Counted from the stretch's first letter, positions 11,253 to 24,424 are shown. The stretch is 54,888 nt of DNA from Ectocarpus siliculosus (GCA_000310025.1 FN649745.1:712523-767410), one strand, 5' to 3'. Notes: generated by a model from the sequence alone, not told the origin. Numbers and translations: made by a program.

Positions 11253-14018
11253 CTCACATGATCCTTGTCTGCACTATCCGCTACAACGTCCATTTCCAGA
11301 TTTCCAGTAGGATCGATCTACGGCGCCCTTGGGTACGTACGAGCCAATGGGAAGGTGTGATATATCGGAGCCCCCGGACATGATCTTGGATCTTCTTGCC
11401 AAAAGACTGTGACTATTATAGTCATAGTCTTTGGATCTTGCTTGGCGTCACGCACATGTTCAGTGTGGTCATATCTTTGCATGGACCTCTCTGTCTCTCT
11501 TCTCTGTCTCCGCTGGCGTGAATATTCTGTGCTCCTGGTACATGATCGATCGTGTACACAGCAGTATATATTGTAATGATTGCGAATGGCGCGGGGGAAA
11601 CTGCATCGTCGGCTCACTGCCTATCTATCATTCGATCTATCTAGACTACTAGTACAAGTATCCAGGGAAGCTTTACAGGGCAGAAAAGATATGTCTAGGT
11701 CATGGTTCTGTGTCGCCGGTCAAAACGCGATTGATTGAAGTACGGCGGCTGGCTGTTTATCAACCACGTGTCTCTACAGCAGTAGTAGTAGATAAGATTG
11801 CCGCCTCGATCTATCTGAGGTTCAATGGACACGAGGAAGGTTGGTCAAGAAAGGGCAGATAGGCACAATGTTCGGGTGCAAACGCAAGGCAAAGTCGCCA
11901 GAGGCCCGCGGTCAGGTGTGAGAAGAGAAAAAAAATGCGGCGGTGCACTTGCGGTGATGCATTGCGGTGCAGTTTGTTGCTCTCATGGTGGACTGGATCA
12001 TTGTGTTCTCTCTCGATGTCATCATGCGACGTTGCCTGTCACCGTTGGGGTCGTACCCGGTTGTGCGGGAACAGTGAGCATAGCATTGACTTCCATACAA
12101 TCGATCAGAGACAGATGTGGTTACTGCTACTGTGAGTCCGGGGGAAACCCGAAGAGTACACCCTGCACTCATGCGGTCGCGCACACATAAAGTAGGCGTA
12201 TATGCTACTAATTCGCGCGAAAGGTCGATGAAACTTGAGCCGAGGGGCCATCCATGATGTTTGATGCCTACCGCGAGGCGTACTCGAGATGTCGCTAGAC
12301 GTGCGCCCGTGCGCCATAGATCGAGGTCGGCTTTTGAGACCCGGTCGATGGGCAACGGTGGGGGGATCGGAATTACATGACAACACTGCGACACAAAATG
12401 GTTTCTGCAGAAGAGGTGGGACTGGAGCTTCAGAACTTGTTCGTAAAAATGTGAGCGTGCCTCTACAGTAGTTCAATGGGATGCAGAGTACAGAACGCGC
12501 CCTCAGTCAAGAAAAATTCTGTTCAGAAAAAAAAGTCCAAATGTTTTCGAAAAATAAGAAAACAGGGCACAGAAACACAGCCCAATCTCGGCCACACCTA
12601 TAAGAAACGTCCCAATAAGAAACATGATCGTGCGACACCCCCAAGACATAAGAAACAAGGGTAGGGGCGCGTCGAATAAGAAACGTCCCACTGCTGCTGC
12701 TGCCATGCTCCCACCCCATACCTAGCTCACATATTTTATTGGTAGGGGGGAGAGTGGTTATCTTCGCGGCGCCCCCCGCGCCCCAGCGCCGCCGCGGGCT
12801 GCCCTACCCACTGCCGCTGTACTGCTGTACTGCCACAACCCCCAATGTTCGCCACACCGAGCTGTCGGTTTAATGCTGCATGAAGGCTTGGTGTGTTGTT
12901 GTTTTCCTCACCAAAAATGAGAAACTACTTCTAAAAACTACGGAATAAGACGGATGCGACAGGGCAGGATTCGACAGCCCCAAGGAAAAAGAAATCCGTT
13001 GAAAGAAATTGGCCGACTTCGGCTGGTCCTTCTGCCCAAAATAAGAAATTGAGGCTCGACCCGAAATTTGACGTTTCTTATCTCCGGGCCCGTTCTGTAT
13101 CCCTGTCCCCGTTCTGTACAACAACAGCAGCATCGAAGACGCACGTCTCCTTCGAGAGGAACCTGGATGACACCACTCCACTCAAATCAGTTCGGGCAGC
13201 AACCTCCCCCCCCCTAAATCACGTGCCGTCCCATGGATCCCGCCTCAAAGGGCCCGTTCAGGCGGCTGACCCGTTCCAGTGCCAAACGAATAGGATTTTA
13301 TTGTGGTCTCAAACCCATTCCACCTGACCGCTATAGACTGTACACCTTTGAGCGAATATGTTTTCTGTCTCAAACGGCCTGGGACCGTCCAGCAACCACT
13401 ATGTATTTCGCTAAGTGACCCGGGTTATTATGCCTCCTGACGGCCCGTTCTAAACGGAAACATGTCTTTTAAGACCAACCAGTCAAGTTATACTTCGTAC
13501 CTGGTACAGTATACCCTAAGCATCAAACCAAAGCACACCTACATGACGTTTCGTTAACTGTCTCTGTCTTTCAAAGTATATACATCATGCTGAACATTAC
13601 AACATTTCCGTAGTTCGGCCTCATTGTGGCCTACCTCAAACGGAAACTGATCTCAGAAGCGTTACCACATTCTTTTGATCCTTCGCATTCGTTTAATATT
13701 GTATTTTCTGAATTAGTAAAACTGTAACCTCGCAGCAGCAGCAGCAGCAGCAGCAGCAGAGGCGCCGCACAATCTGCCCCTGCCGGCGCAACGTTTCCCA
13801 CACTGTCCTTCCCGTGCACCCCTCGCAGCACCGCCTGGCCACAGCGGTGTCAACATCGCTCCCACGAAGGGCCTGCACATCCTTCTCCACCACCGCAACT
13901 GCCGCCACGGCTGCGGTCGACCCATCCCCGGGTCAGAGCCACCCTTGCTACGGCGGTGGATCGATTGGCGGATCTTCTTGTGGAAGTGCGCCTCCGTCTT
14001 GTGGTGTAATATTAATAT
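11253..14018. other. Intergenic region between the two Pol X copies (promoter side of copy A)
   Basis: This stretch should contain the copy A promoter and the 3' UTR of copy B. No protein gene was recognised. Visible structure: four ATAAGAAAC motifs at 12600-12683 and one inverted copy at 13072; two ACTGCTGTA-type motifs (11775, 12821); a GC-rich patch at 12767-12800; and a CAG/CTG run at 13733-13758. Near 13840-13908 lies a minus-strand relic of the copy A UIM exon, described separately. Confidence 0.55.
13690..14018 (-). pseudogene. Decayed UIM-tail exon sequence downstream of Pol X copy B stop
   Basis: On the minus strand, about 13884-13845 reads VEKDVQALRGSDVDT in a frame different from that of the last copy B exon. 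It aligns with the second UIM of copy A ([15 protein letters not shown]). At DNA level, CTGCAGGAGGCCCTTCGC in copy A corresponds to GTGCAGGCCCTTCGT here: a GAG codon is missing, which destroys the UIM spacing. With the TAA stop at 14021-14019 and the frame change, this looks like a relic of a tail once shared by both copies. Confidence 0.6.
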
Positions 14019-17000
14019 TTACTCCTGCTGCTGCAGCTCCGCGTCCTCGTAGTCGCTCGCCTGAACGAAAACAGTAGATAATTGTCATGATTCACCATCA
14101 CCATCCATCATCATGACCATAGACTCGTCTCAAAGCCCAATACCAAAAAAGAGGGGAACTAGTACGCGGCACTTCGGGCTCCACCTGTCGTTGCCATTGT
14201 CGACGAGATGCGTTGGATTTGGCATTGGGCGTATTTGGATACAAGCATGTCAAGCATGTACCACACGTACCTCTAACCTCTCCTGCTCCAGAAGCGCCTG
14301 GTGCTGCTGTTCCTGCTCGAGCGTCACCGGAACCACCCGTCCCGACAGCTCCGTCGCTCCTCCTTCTCCCTTGCTGCAGAAGGCTTGCACCTGGACTCCG
14401 TCCCTATCTTTTGGCTCCCTCCACTCTAGCCCCAGGGCAGTGAATACATCTTCTTCTCGGAGGCAGCTGATGATGTAGAACACAGCGATATTCGCGGGGG
14501 GGGGGGAGGCTCCTTGTCAAGGGAAGACATGCATCTGTTGCTGGCTACATAGAGCTGCCAATTTCTTTGGAAAACGGGGCATCGTATTTCGTTTGCCACG
14601 CTCCTCTTTTGAGACGGACCGCCGTTCCTAACTCCTCTTTTGAAACTACAGTAGTAGAGCAACCACGTTCGGGCGCTTTGTATATTGAGGTCATCCCAAA
14701 CGCCACGCTTTACCTCCCATTTTAATAGTGGTTGTCACTACGGTCAAATTCTCCAAACTCAACCCATCCATTTCCCTCATCTCAAGGGAGTCCCTTTCCG
14801 TTTCTAGCTCACATTTCTCAACGATGCGAGTTCTACTATTCCTCCGCGCTACTTCTGGTATACCTTCCCCTCCCTACTGGCAATCCAGGTCCCGCAGGTC
14901 CAATTCAGACTCAGATTTTTTAATATTTGTTGCCTCTTAGCAGCGTGCCATGTATCTCGAAGAGTTACTGTCTGCTCGTCTCTAAACTTTGCGCTACTTC
15001 TTCTCTTCTAATCCTTCCCTGTGGGCTTTTCGATAGACCCCTCTGTTTTTCGGGAAACGCTTCTTTTTGGTTTCCTCCGATCTCTTGTCACATTAACCCG
15101 ATCATGCTATTCCATGTCATTCCACGATGTCCATTAGTTGCCTCCTTTTTGGTCTTGTCGACCTGACTGGCTGTCAGGCATTTCGTGATTCTGTACTTTG
15201 CCTGTCAAGCCCCCTTGCGCCTCTCCTTATCCTTGAGTGGATACTTTGGTAGTTTATATCCGGGGATGCTGTAGTACTCAATGCTTTCGAACTACGGTAC
15301 CCTTGTACCCCTTTTGCCGCCGCCATCTGCAGTCCAATTCAACAGCATCTCCTACGTGCTCCAGAGCTCTGGCACAGCCATGTCCACGACAATGCATCGT
15401 TCAATCCTGGTGTCCAACGTACTGGTCTATGAAAATCGCACCGTTCTACAGCCAACGCGAGGGGAACTCTCCAAGAGTGCGGAAAGCACTCGGAAGGGGC
15501 GAGGGGTCATGGCTGACGCAGCAGCAGCGTGAGAAGCATGTCGGAGTTGACGCTAGGCGGGCGGCCGGTAGGGCAAGGACAAACGGCCTGAGAGAGGCGC
15601 GCTCTCACGGTCGGTCTACCATCTCGGCGAGACAGTGAAAGACAGCCGTACGTCAGCAGATCATGATAACCATGGGGCGGGAACACCCGAAACGAACGCG
15701 CCTTGCTTTCTCCCTGCGCTGCAACTGAAATTTCCACCAGCGCCTCAGCGGCAACTACGAAGCCGGCTTGCTTCTCCCTGTGCTGTAATTGAAAATGTTA
15801 CCAGCGCTGCTGCAGCAACCACATAAACGCCGTACGCCATAAAATAGGCCGCACCTGTAGCTCGGGAACCTGTGCACCTCCTCGCCGTTGACCGTGTTGA
15901 CCCTGCACAGCCCCTTGTCGCTAAGCTTGAGCCCCTTGATCTTGGCGAAGCTGCGCATGCTCCTGTTGAAGTGGCTCGACCCGGTGAAGTACAGCACCGC
16001 GAACGCGAACAACGATCTGCCCGGTAAAATAAGCATTCACAGGGAAGCAAAATAAGCATTCAGGGGGAAAGGGGGAGGAGCAGGGGGTAAGTTGCTCCAG
16101 GGGGGTATCCCCCAGAACCCTCGAGGCCCTAAGCAAACATCTGGTTTTCGGCAACCAGGCTGGCGTTTCAAAGCGCCCTCAGGCGTGCCGTAAACCGAGT
16201 AAAGACAAGCCACATCCGAAGAAACGTTTGAATGCCTGCGTGCTGGTGAAGGCGGGCTTCGGCACGTTGGGCTCAGACAATTGCTCGGATGACACAGTGC
16301 TACAGCTAGGGAGGGGCGGATAGGGAGACACATGGATCATGGTTACTCTGGCATTTGATCCCACCGGCTGGGCATTTTCTAATGAGACAGACTCATTTGC
16401 TAAGATGTGAAAGGCCTGTGTACTCTTGTCATTTCGTGTCCACTTGCCCATATCGCTATTATAGCATGTTCCACGGTCCCAAGTCAACTTTGTCTCGTTT
16501 GCCAGCCTGTTTCAGCAATAAAAACTCATGCACGTTTCTGCCCGCATTCTCTGTTAGAAGTGGATACACCGCGGCAGGCCCACAAGGGATGCTTCATTTC
16601 ACAACGTCACACCACCACCACCGTCATCTTTAACGTAACCGCCACAATATAAGCAGTAACCACCGCCGTAGAGACAGCCACCCATCGGCCATCGGGAGCG
16701 AAGCCACCATAGCCGCCATCGAAAGTACATCAATCACACCACATATCAAGCGTCACCTGTGGCGGTGTGTTTGATGGCATCGACTCAGCTGTTTTCTGTT
16801 TTAGGCATAATAGCAATTCGTTTCCACCAAGCGACAATTCAATGCACGATGTACACCAAGGCACCTCACAACTAAACACGCACGTGGGATAGAACTTGAT
16901 GTCCACCCTGCGGTGGAGCCTCCCCGTGCCGGGCAGCTTGCAGATGCCCATGAAGGACTGCGACTTCCCCGGCCTGTGGGGACCTCCGGCGAGGGTGAGC

Positions 17001-20000
17001 TTGTCCGTGATGAAACCCGTTTCCACCAGCCTCTTGATCAGGTCGTCAAACATGGGGGAGTCCTGGGAAGCAAACACACCGTCCGCAAAAGGGTTTCGTT
17101 GTGGGGACGAGAGGGAGAACGGTTCTGGGACAGGGCGACCGGGCAGAAAGATGAAGAGATTAAGGGGCACGAGGTGCGGTGAATCATTTCGACATCACCA
17201 CACTGCTACGCTGACGGATTGTGTTTGCTTGACGCCCATCAATTGGAGAGGAAAGACTCCGACCGCGCAGATGGAAGCCTCCCTATAATTCTTCCCCGAT
17301 CTAAAAAATTCGAGCGATTAGCGACTGAGCAAACCTCCCCAGTGCGGGACATCTCTCAACAGCAACGCACTGCACAACGTGCAACACTCCAAAGCATGAT
17401 AAAGCCAACACCTTGCCAACGCTACAGACAACCATCGACGGTATTCTTCCACCCGAACTCCATGACTGCCCTTTCCACCGACATTTGTTTTGCTGACGAC
17501 AGGTAATGGGGCCAGACTTGTCGTCGTCACACGAGCAAGTTATACGGTACAACTGTTGTCAGAAAAACAGCACACCACACCGCCATCGCCATCATCATCG
17601 AAATCGCCGTCACTGGAGGACGAGCTACGAACACGCCGGACACTTTTTCTCACCTCTTGTCCCTCGGGAGGGCGAATGAGCACGTCCACATCTCCGCAGT
17701 GGCTTTTCCCCCTTCGGTAGCTTCCACACGCCTGCAGGACAAACACACCAGGACAGAAGAATACAAATTGGGAACGCGCAGCAACAGACTCTCGCCACCA
17801 GCTACTACTGGTACCACCCCTTACTTTCCGCTCTCCTTTCTCTACCCCCCTTCCTTCGCAGCTCTCAGCTTAACGGTTTCCTCCAACCCACTGCTGCGTT
17901 TGATTCGCCCTTGCCAATACCCCATGCAACTATTGATACTGCTGCTCATAAACCAGAACCGTTCTGCAATCAAAACGCGGTGCAACGAGGCTCTCGCAAC
18001 CCGAGACAATAATATCGAGAAATCCCGTCTGAGGGTGAGAAACTTGCCTGGCAGATGACTCCCGGGCAGATGCTCTGGGCAACCTTCGTTACCACCGCTT
18101 CAATCTCCGCGGCCTCGGACCGCGGCATGCGCTGCATTATGTCCTCGTGCCTGCGTCCGCCCAAGGAACACGAGGGCGGGCGGGGGTACGAACGAAAAGA
18201 TGGCATAGCACGATGAGGGGACAGGATGGATGGATGGATGGATGGATGGGTGTAAAATCAAATATCTTCTCACGGGTTACAAAACGAAGAGAGTGATTCA
18301 GGCCTTGTAGATTGGTATACAGCAACGAGAAATAAAGAAGGCACAGGTGTGTTCCTGCGTACACAGAACAGGCAGATGGTATCGATACTTATCGCTAAAA
18401 CAACGAATCCATGTCTTAGCCGTCATCCATGATTGCATCAGCTTTCAGGGTGTTCGGCGAGGTTATAGGCACCAATCGTAGTTCGCATTCGCTCCGATTT
18501 CTTCCTCGCGGGCAGTCTACGGTATGCAACATGTCTACCAAAAACGGGCTTGAAAGGGAAAGAACAGCTCTTCCCGTCTACGGCGGAACTCCGGAGGGTG
18601 CATCATGTGTTGTGTTCGAAGACCTTTGGCAACACCCGCCGGACAGCCAACGTGCAAACGGATACAACAGGAGACACGCGACGAGTCAAAACGTCACTGT
18701 CTTTTTATCCACTGCTTGGGACGACAAACGAAACATCATCATCGGATGGGAAAAATCGCTCTCACTCGGTCCTTCCCCCGCCCCCTTTCGAGGTACCCGG
18801 CACTACTGCGACTGAACAGGGTCCACACGTCCATTGACCGCTAGTCCATTGACCGCTAGTTTCTTTGGTGTAGTTCTCTTTGTCCAGTTGAACGAAGCCA
18901 CACATATTTACACCTGCTGAGGCAGATCTGTGCCTGCTCGCTTAGAAGGTGCAGCCCCTTGGTCCTGAGGTCTTCGATCGAGCGCACGCCCTTGTCGTAC
19001 AGCTGCTGCGCCTTGACGGCGCCCACCCAGCCGACCTCCTGGAGGATCTTGAGACACTTGAGCTTGGGGTCCGCCTCCAGCCCGTCAAGGCGATGCATCC
19101 TGCCCTCCTCGTAGAAGGTCGAGAGCTCCTTCATCACGCTATCCCCGAGACCCCTGACACGCTGGGGCTCGTGTTTCCTCAAGTCCTACGATGCGAAGAG
19201 AGCAAAACAAAAAAGAAAACAAAACAGAAATAACGATACGTTTTTCGACGGCCATGTAGTAGGTGAGTTCAGAGCGCCAGAGTCAGACGCTGAACAGCAC
19301 CAGATGTACGAAGCGAACCTGCTGATATGTCACATACAAGAACGAGCAAAAAGTTCAAATCCAATCTTTTAATCGAAGAATGGCGTCAAACTCGTTCCGA
19401 TCACAGCAATATGTGTGTCACGTGCCGTGGTTGCGTCCCCGTCTGCTGATGGTTCCGAGACTGGCAACATCACACACAACGCGGCCGGCAGAAACCCACA
19501 GCGACGACTTCATCGAGGGGTAATCGCCTTGGACGCACACAATTTCCTTCGGAGTTCCTGTCGTATCTTAATCGCTCACCTGTCTGGCGCGGCGGATGCT
19601 CACACGAACAACACATGAACAATAACGACCAATGGAAACAAAGACGGAGCAAGATACATCAACAATAACAACAACACACGACAAACAAAAAGCTCCCCCC
19701 GTCCTTGCATTGTCCCACGCGAATACAATTCTCTTTGAGATGCCTACACCTTCCATATATTTCATGACAGATTCTATTTCTCGCCATCTTCCTGATGAAC
19801 GCGGTTCGACACTAGTTCGACAGGCGTTGTGCAACCACGGAAGGTCGCCTTCTGTCCGCCTTCTGTCTACCTAACCCATTTCACACCTTGAGCTGCTGGA
19901 TGTTGGTGATTTGCACCCCAAGCCTCCTGAGCACCCCGGCGGCGTTCTTGAAACCTCTCTCTTTGAAAACGCTCCCGTCGCCGCCACGGACGGCGCACAG

Positions 20001-21795
20001 CTTGGCCAGGTCTTCCAGCATATTGGCAGCCTCACTGTTTGCTGCCTGTCGAAAGGAGGGAAGGTAAACACGAGAGACAAGCGTTCCGAGTGCAAAAGAG
20101 GACGACAACGCACAAGTTTGTACATCTATCAGCACCACATCACCGCCCATATATTTTTAGACTACTGTACAGTAGTACAACCTGGCAAGATGTAGCCTGG
20201 TGTGTTGCATCTACCAAGAGAGGGCACGCAAGCACGTTTAATTTCGGCTGTCTCACATGGCCGCGGGAGGTGGTGGTCGATTGGCAGTGAAACGTGTGCC
20301 TCTTTTTGCCGACGTCGGGATTCCTGGCGCCGAACCCACCCTTCACTGCCATCGACTCCAGATCTGCCACCGCGGTGCTTTGCCCTGCCGTCCCCTGCGT
20401 GCGGCCTCCTTGCACCTCGTTTCTCGCTGCTGCTAGGCGGGTGCTCGAAGCCAACCCGATGTGGCCTGCAGCAGCAGCAGCAGCAGCAGCAGTAGGAAGG
20501 GTGCCACCCCCTGCCGCAATTGATTCGTTGGCAGGTGTACTCGATCTCTGCTGCTGCCGTGCCGCCGCTGCCGCTGATGCTGCTACCGGTGCTGCTGAGC
20601 GGTGTGGCGGCGGGATCAATCGGTACGCGTCAGTGGCCACCACCGCGGAGCGCCTCAAGCACTCGCTCATCCACTCGTTGCTCACGACAGGCACCCCCTC
20701 GGGCATCATGCCACTCTTTAGTCCCACCCTCCCGCCGCTCACGGCACTGTCAAGGTCATCGACGCCACCCCACCCGCTGAAGTAGTTGTCGAGCTTCTCC
20801 CAGGAGGCGGCCAGCGAAGCGTCCGCCACAATGTGGGTCGTATCGCCCGGCGTGAAGCGCGTCGACACGTACCCTCCGCCGTCGCAGACACCCCGATTGA
20901 AAGTCTTGATCGTGTTGCTGGTCACCGAACCCAGGTGCACCACGCAAAGGGACAGTCCAGAGAACGGCCCAGGTACCGCGCCTGTTCCTTGCCGCGGCTT
21001 CTTGTGGATCTGGGTTCTGCTCGCCTCGCCCTTGCAACCCCCACGGCGCGGGTGGAATTTTCGTTTCGGATTCGGCAGCACCCCGCCAGCAGCGTTGGAA
21101 CGCGATCCTTTCGGTCCCAATCGCAAGATGTCTTCCAGAAACCGAACGCCCGTTTTGGCATCGCCTCCTTTAGCGCCTGCTGAAGCGAGGGCTGATGGGC
21201 TTTCCGTAGACACTGATGCCGCTGCTGCTGTGGGAGGTGTCGGTCCTTGGTCATCGCCATCACGACGACCCCCGGAGGTGCTAGCAACACCCGAGGCTTG
21301 CTCTCCCCCCGGACCGCCGCCGCTATCAACTCTTAAACCGAAAGCCTTGTCCGGGTTGGCGGATGCTTGTTTAACACACGCAGTGGTGCTAAGAGGCTCT
21401 CCCTGCCTGTCACAGGGCCGTGAGACAGCCCGGCTGCCACTGCTACCGGAGGATGACGAGGCGGAACGGGTCCTGCGGGCTGTTCCGTCGCATCCCAGCC
21501 TGCACGACACCGAGATCGAGTCTTTAGAACCGTACCCATCACCATCGCTGTCGCTACCAGGAAAAATGCAGCTGCTGTCCGTTTTGCCGTCCAACGCTGC
21601 AGCAGCCGCGGTCGCCGATCTCCTCTTGTTTTCGGCGTTGACCCTGTAGGTCTCGCGTCGCCTCTCTTCGGTCTGCTGAGCGAGCTCTTCGGCGACTGCC
21701 GTTCGAAGAGCAGTGCGAATTGCATCAATCTTGCGAAACCGCTGGGTGAACAGGTTGTGCTTGCCTTGGCGATAGACGCTCGGAGAGGGTGCCAT
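14019..21795 (-). CDS. POLL: Family-X DNA polymerase, Pol lambda-like, copy B (short C-terminus)
   Basis: Tandem paralogue of copy A, same strand. Nine exons by eye: 21795-20257, 20045-19887, 19185-18914, 18150-18048, 17731-17654, 17062-16884, 16016-15855, 14466-14271, 14060-14019; 909 residues, all phases consistent. I chose the Met at 21795 rather than one six codons upstream because it aligns with the copy A start. BRCT at about 278-392 ([28 protein letters not shown]). Helix-hairpin-helix [19 protein letters not shown]. Palm: [18 protein letters not shown] (Asp705, Asp707) and HRRVDI (Asp771). Thumb: LYFTGSSHFNRSMR and [18 protein letters not shown], close to Pol lambda. The protein ends ASDYEDAELQQQE and lacks the UIMs of copy A. 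Exon 4 uses the same GC donor (CAG|GCAAGT). It probably makes a nuclear repair polymerase with tail-dependent regulation lost. Confidence 0.93.
18224..18250. repeat. GGAT tetranucleotide microsatellite
   Basis: About six GGAT units in a row lie within the intron between exons 3 and 4 of Pol X copy B. Copy A lacks it at the equivalent place. Confidence 0.85.
20470..20493. repeat. CAG/CTG run inside Pol X copy B exon 1
   Basis: About eight GCA/CAG triplets on the plus strand encode a poly-Ala run in the linker after the BRCT domain of copy B. Copy A has no equivalent run at this spot, so the linker length is evolving by triplet slippage. Confidence 0.7.
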
Positions 21796-22879
21796 TGCTG
21801 CTGTCAGCTTCACGATCGCACCAAGGTCGGTTCCAACAATGAGGAGCAGCGAATTCGCAACTCAAACGTCCAAAATAGATCGCAATTTAGGGTAGCACCG
21901 CCAATTTTTCTGCGTGGGAAACTGCGATGAACCTAACAGTTGTTTGCAGAAACCTGTCTACGAGAGGCGCGGTGGGCAGTCCAGTTACTGAACCTTTCAT
22001 TTTGCCGCCTCTCAGCTGCCGCCACTGCTGTGTCATCGGGGTCTGTTGTGTGTTGTGTACCGCCTGCATCTGCGACAGGACACCTGCGGAATCGCGGAAT
22101 CGCACGCTAAACACGCCGCATAAAAAAACGCTTCCAACGGGAGCGTATCCCCTGTTGAAACCCCTAAAAAAATGCGGTGGGATATTGTAGGCAAAGATAG
22201 CACGATCTCACAGCCTCGCAACCTCGCGACTAGCTAGATTCGTCACGAACGAGGGCGAAGGAGGGGTGACGGTGTCCAGATTTCCAAGGCGATGTGTGGA
22301 ATATATGTCATAAGCATCTACTGACTTTGTTTCTACGTTGATTCGTGTCGATAGGGCGAACATCGGAGGTTATCGAAAGGGTACACCACCACTGCTGTAC
22401 CTACCAACCACAGCTAGTATTTTAGCTTCAACTCCGGGGGCGAGGGCTTCGAGCACCTTCCAACATCTACCCGAGATCGCCAGGTTGTAACCCAACATCG
22501 CTACTTACACATTTTCCATTTAGCATTGCCATCCATCGAAAAGGTTTGAGACGGTTAATTGTGTGGTTGGATATACTTTTCTGTCGGTCGCACAGGTTTC
22601 AGGAAATTATATCAACAACAAACAGGAGCGAAAGGTGATCGATCGTGTACACTAAGACACTAAGCATATGCATAGCAACATTCAAATTGAGTGCTGGTGT
22701 TGGGGCCATGCGAGCGCCATGTGTGCGGTTGCACACACGCTGCGGTCCGAACAAATATCTATAACATCTGTGGCAATTCGGCGCAACACGCAGGCACTAT
22801 GTACACAGCTCAAATATCAGTAGACTATCGGTTGGCTTGTTGCAGAAGAAATGGATACTGGCAAACATGGGTCCCAACC

Positions 22880-22961
22880 ATGGCCGGTGGTTCAGTAGGT
22901 GACCTTGCTTCTGAAGCTTGGACGTGGATTCGAATCTCGGTACAGTCACACGAACTGAAGC
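22880..22961 (+). other. tRNA-like stretch with Pol III box A and box B matches
   Basis: TGGTTCAGTAGG (22888-22899) fits the box A consensus. GATTCGAATCT (22927-22937) is close to box B (GGTTCGAATCC). A TTCTGAA heptamer resembling an anticodon loop (anticodon CTG) lies between them, and a TTTT tract follows at 22958. The stems pair poorly, so this is not a convincing functional tRNA. It may be a tRNA-derived SINE or tRNA pseudogene. Confidence 0.3.
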
Positions 22962-24193
22962 TTTTCTCACAATAAATGTCCCCCAACAGCGTGGGAAAGC
23001 GATACTTTTGTGTGTACGAAAGAAAAAAGGGGTAAGAAAAAATCGACGTCATTCATGGTGGACGAGGGAAGGGATGGCTGAATCCTTCTTCTCGCGACAA
23101 GTTTCAAGGCAAGCACCGCAGAAGGAAGGCGGAGAAAACAACCCCTGTGTGGCCTTCATCCCTCCGGTGTGGCCCGGGTTAGTGCGTCCTGAATCGCTCT
23201 GAAAAGTGCAAGGGCCGACATCCAGAATAAATGAGACCACAACACAACAATAGTGTGTTGGTGGTGTGACAATCTCTCTTGTTGCAACCGTCCCCATAAC
23301 GAGTCGTACCCCGTGTTTTTCATGGAATTGATCAGTTGCTACCAGATGTAGCAGAGCCCGGGGGGGGGGGCGGGGGATCGTGGGGTGTCACAGCCTTCCA
23401 GTGCGACCAATGACACCAACCACCTGCTTCATTCACCTCGGCACCCACCCGGGCGCCTCCCACCCCACAGCAGCGAAGCCTCAACGCCGACAACAAATAA
23501 GTGTGCTTCCCAGCGTCGAAAACTCCCGTCTACTGGGGTATTGGTAGGGGTGCTCGTCAGTGACTTTTGAATCGCGGGGGTACTGCTCTGCTCGCACACT
23601 ACACGAAGGGAGGCCCTTTCTTGCTGTCTTTTGTCGCTGAGGTCTCGTCTCATTGGCGAGTCAGCGACCCCGACTCCGTGGACACTGCTGTGTCCCCCCC
23701 CGTCCCTGCCCCGTCACTCTAGACAACACAACTGCTGCCTGCCGTGCAGAGTCGTAGAGATGAGATGCCACCAGCGGGTGCCATCCTCCCGTAGCAGCGG
23801 TCTCGGGGACCTAACTGCAAATGAACTGCAATACACAGCGAGCGACAAATTATTGGTCTTCTCGGCAAGGTGGATGGCACTCACGAGGGCCTCCCGCAGA
23901 GCTCTTGCAGTATTCACCTATGCTCATTCTTGAATCAGCACTCCAGCACCGTTATCCGATCAAGATCAGATCATCATTCGTTCGCTACACCTCTTAATAT
24001 TTTTTTATCTCTTCCGATGAGAACGCCTGGAGGAACGACCACACGCTTGAACCTAACTCCGGAATAAAAATACTGGGAACGAAAGCTTCTTGATCCTTGA
24101 TCTGATCCAGCTCATACGCCATAGTATTGTCGAATTCTTACATTCTCACGTGTACGGGGACAATAGTAGCGCAACCACACCGAGTCCTTCCTC

Positions 24194-24424
24194 TTGGTCC
24201 GTTCAACCTTAAATCTCCGACAAAGAGTTTCCAATTCCCAGGCAAGGTTTTTAGTTCTTTTGCAACTTGATCCGTTCAACTTTCAATCTCCAACAAAATG
24301 AATCGCGATTGCCTGGCAAGGCATTACGTCCTTTTTCATTGCAACTCGGTCCGTCCAACCTTAAAATCTCCGACAAAATGATTCCCGATTCCCTGGCAAG
24401 GTTCAAGCCGTTTCCCATTGCAAC
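24194..24424. repeat. Three-unit tandem repeat, about 73-79 bp per unit
   Basis: Units start at 24194, 24267 and 24346. Each carries GGTCCGTTCAACC or a close variant, then AATCTCC(A/G)ACAAA, GATT(C/G)CCTGGCAAGG and a terminal TTGCAAC. Divergence between units is roughly 15-25 percent by eye. An ORF runs through them on the plus strand but looks incidental. Confidence 0.85.

Noticed and set aside
20786-21649. 287-codon plus-strand ORF
   Set aside because: Antisense to exon 1 of Pol X copy B.
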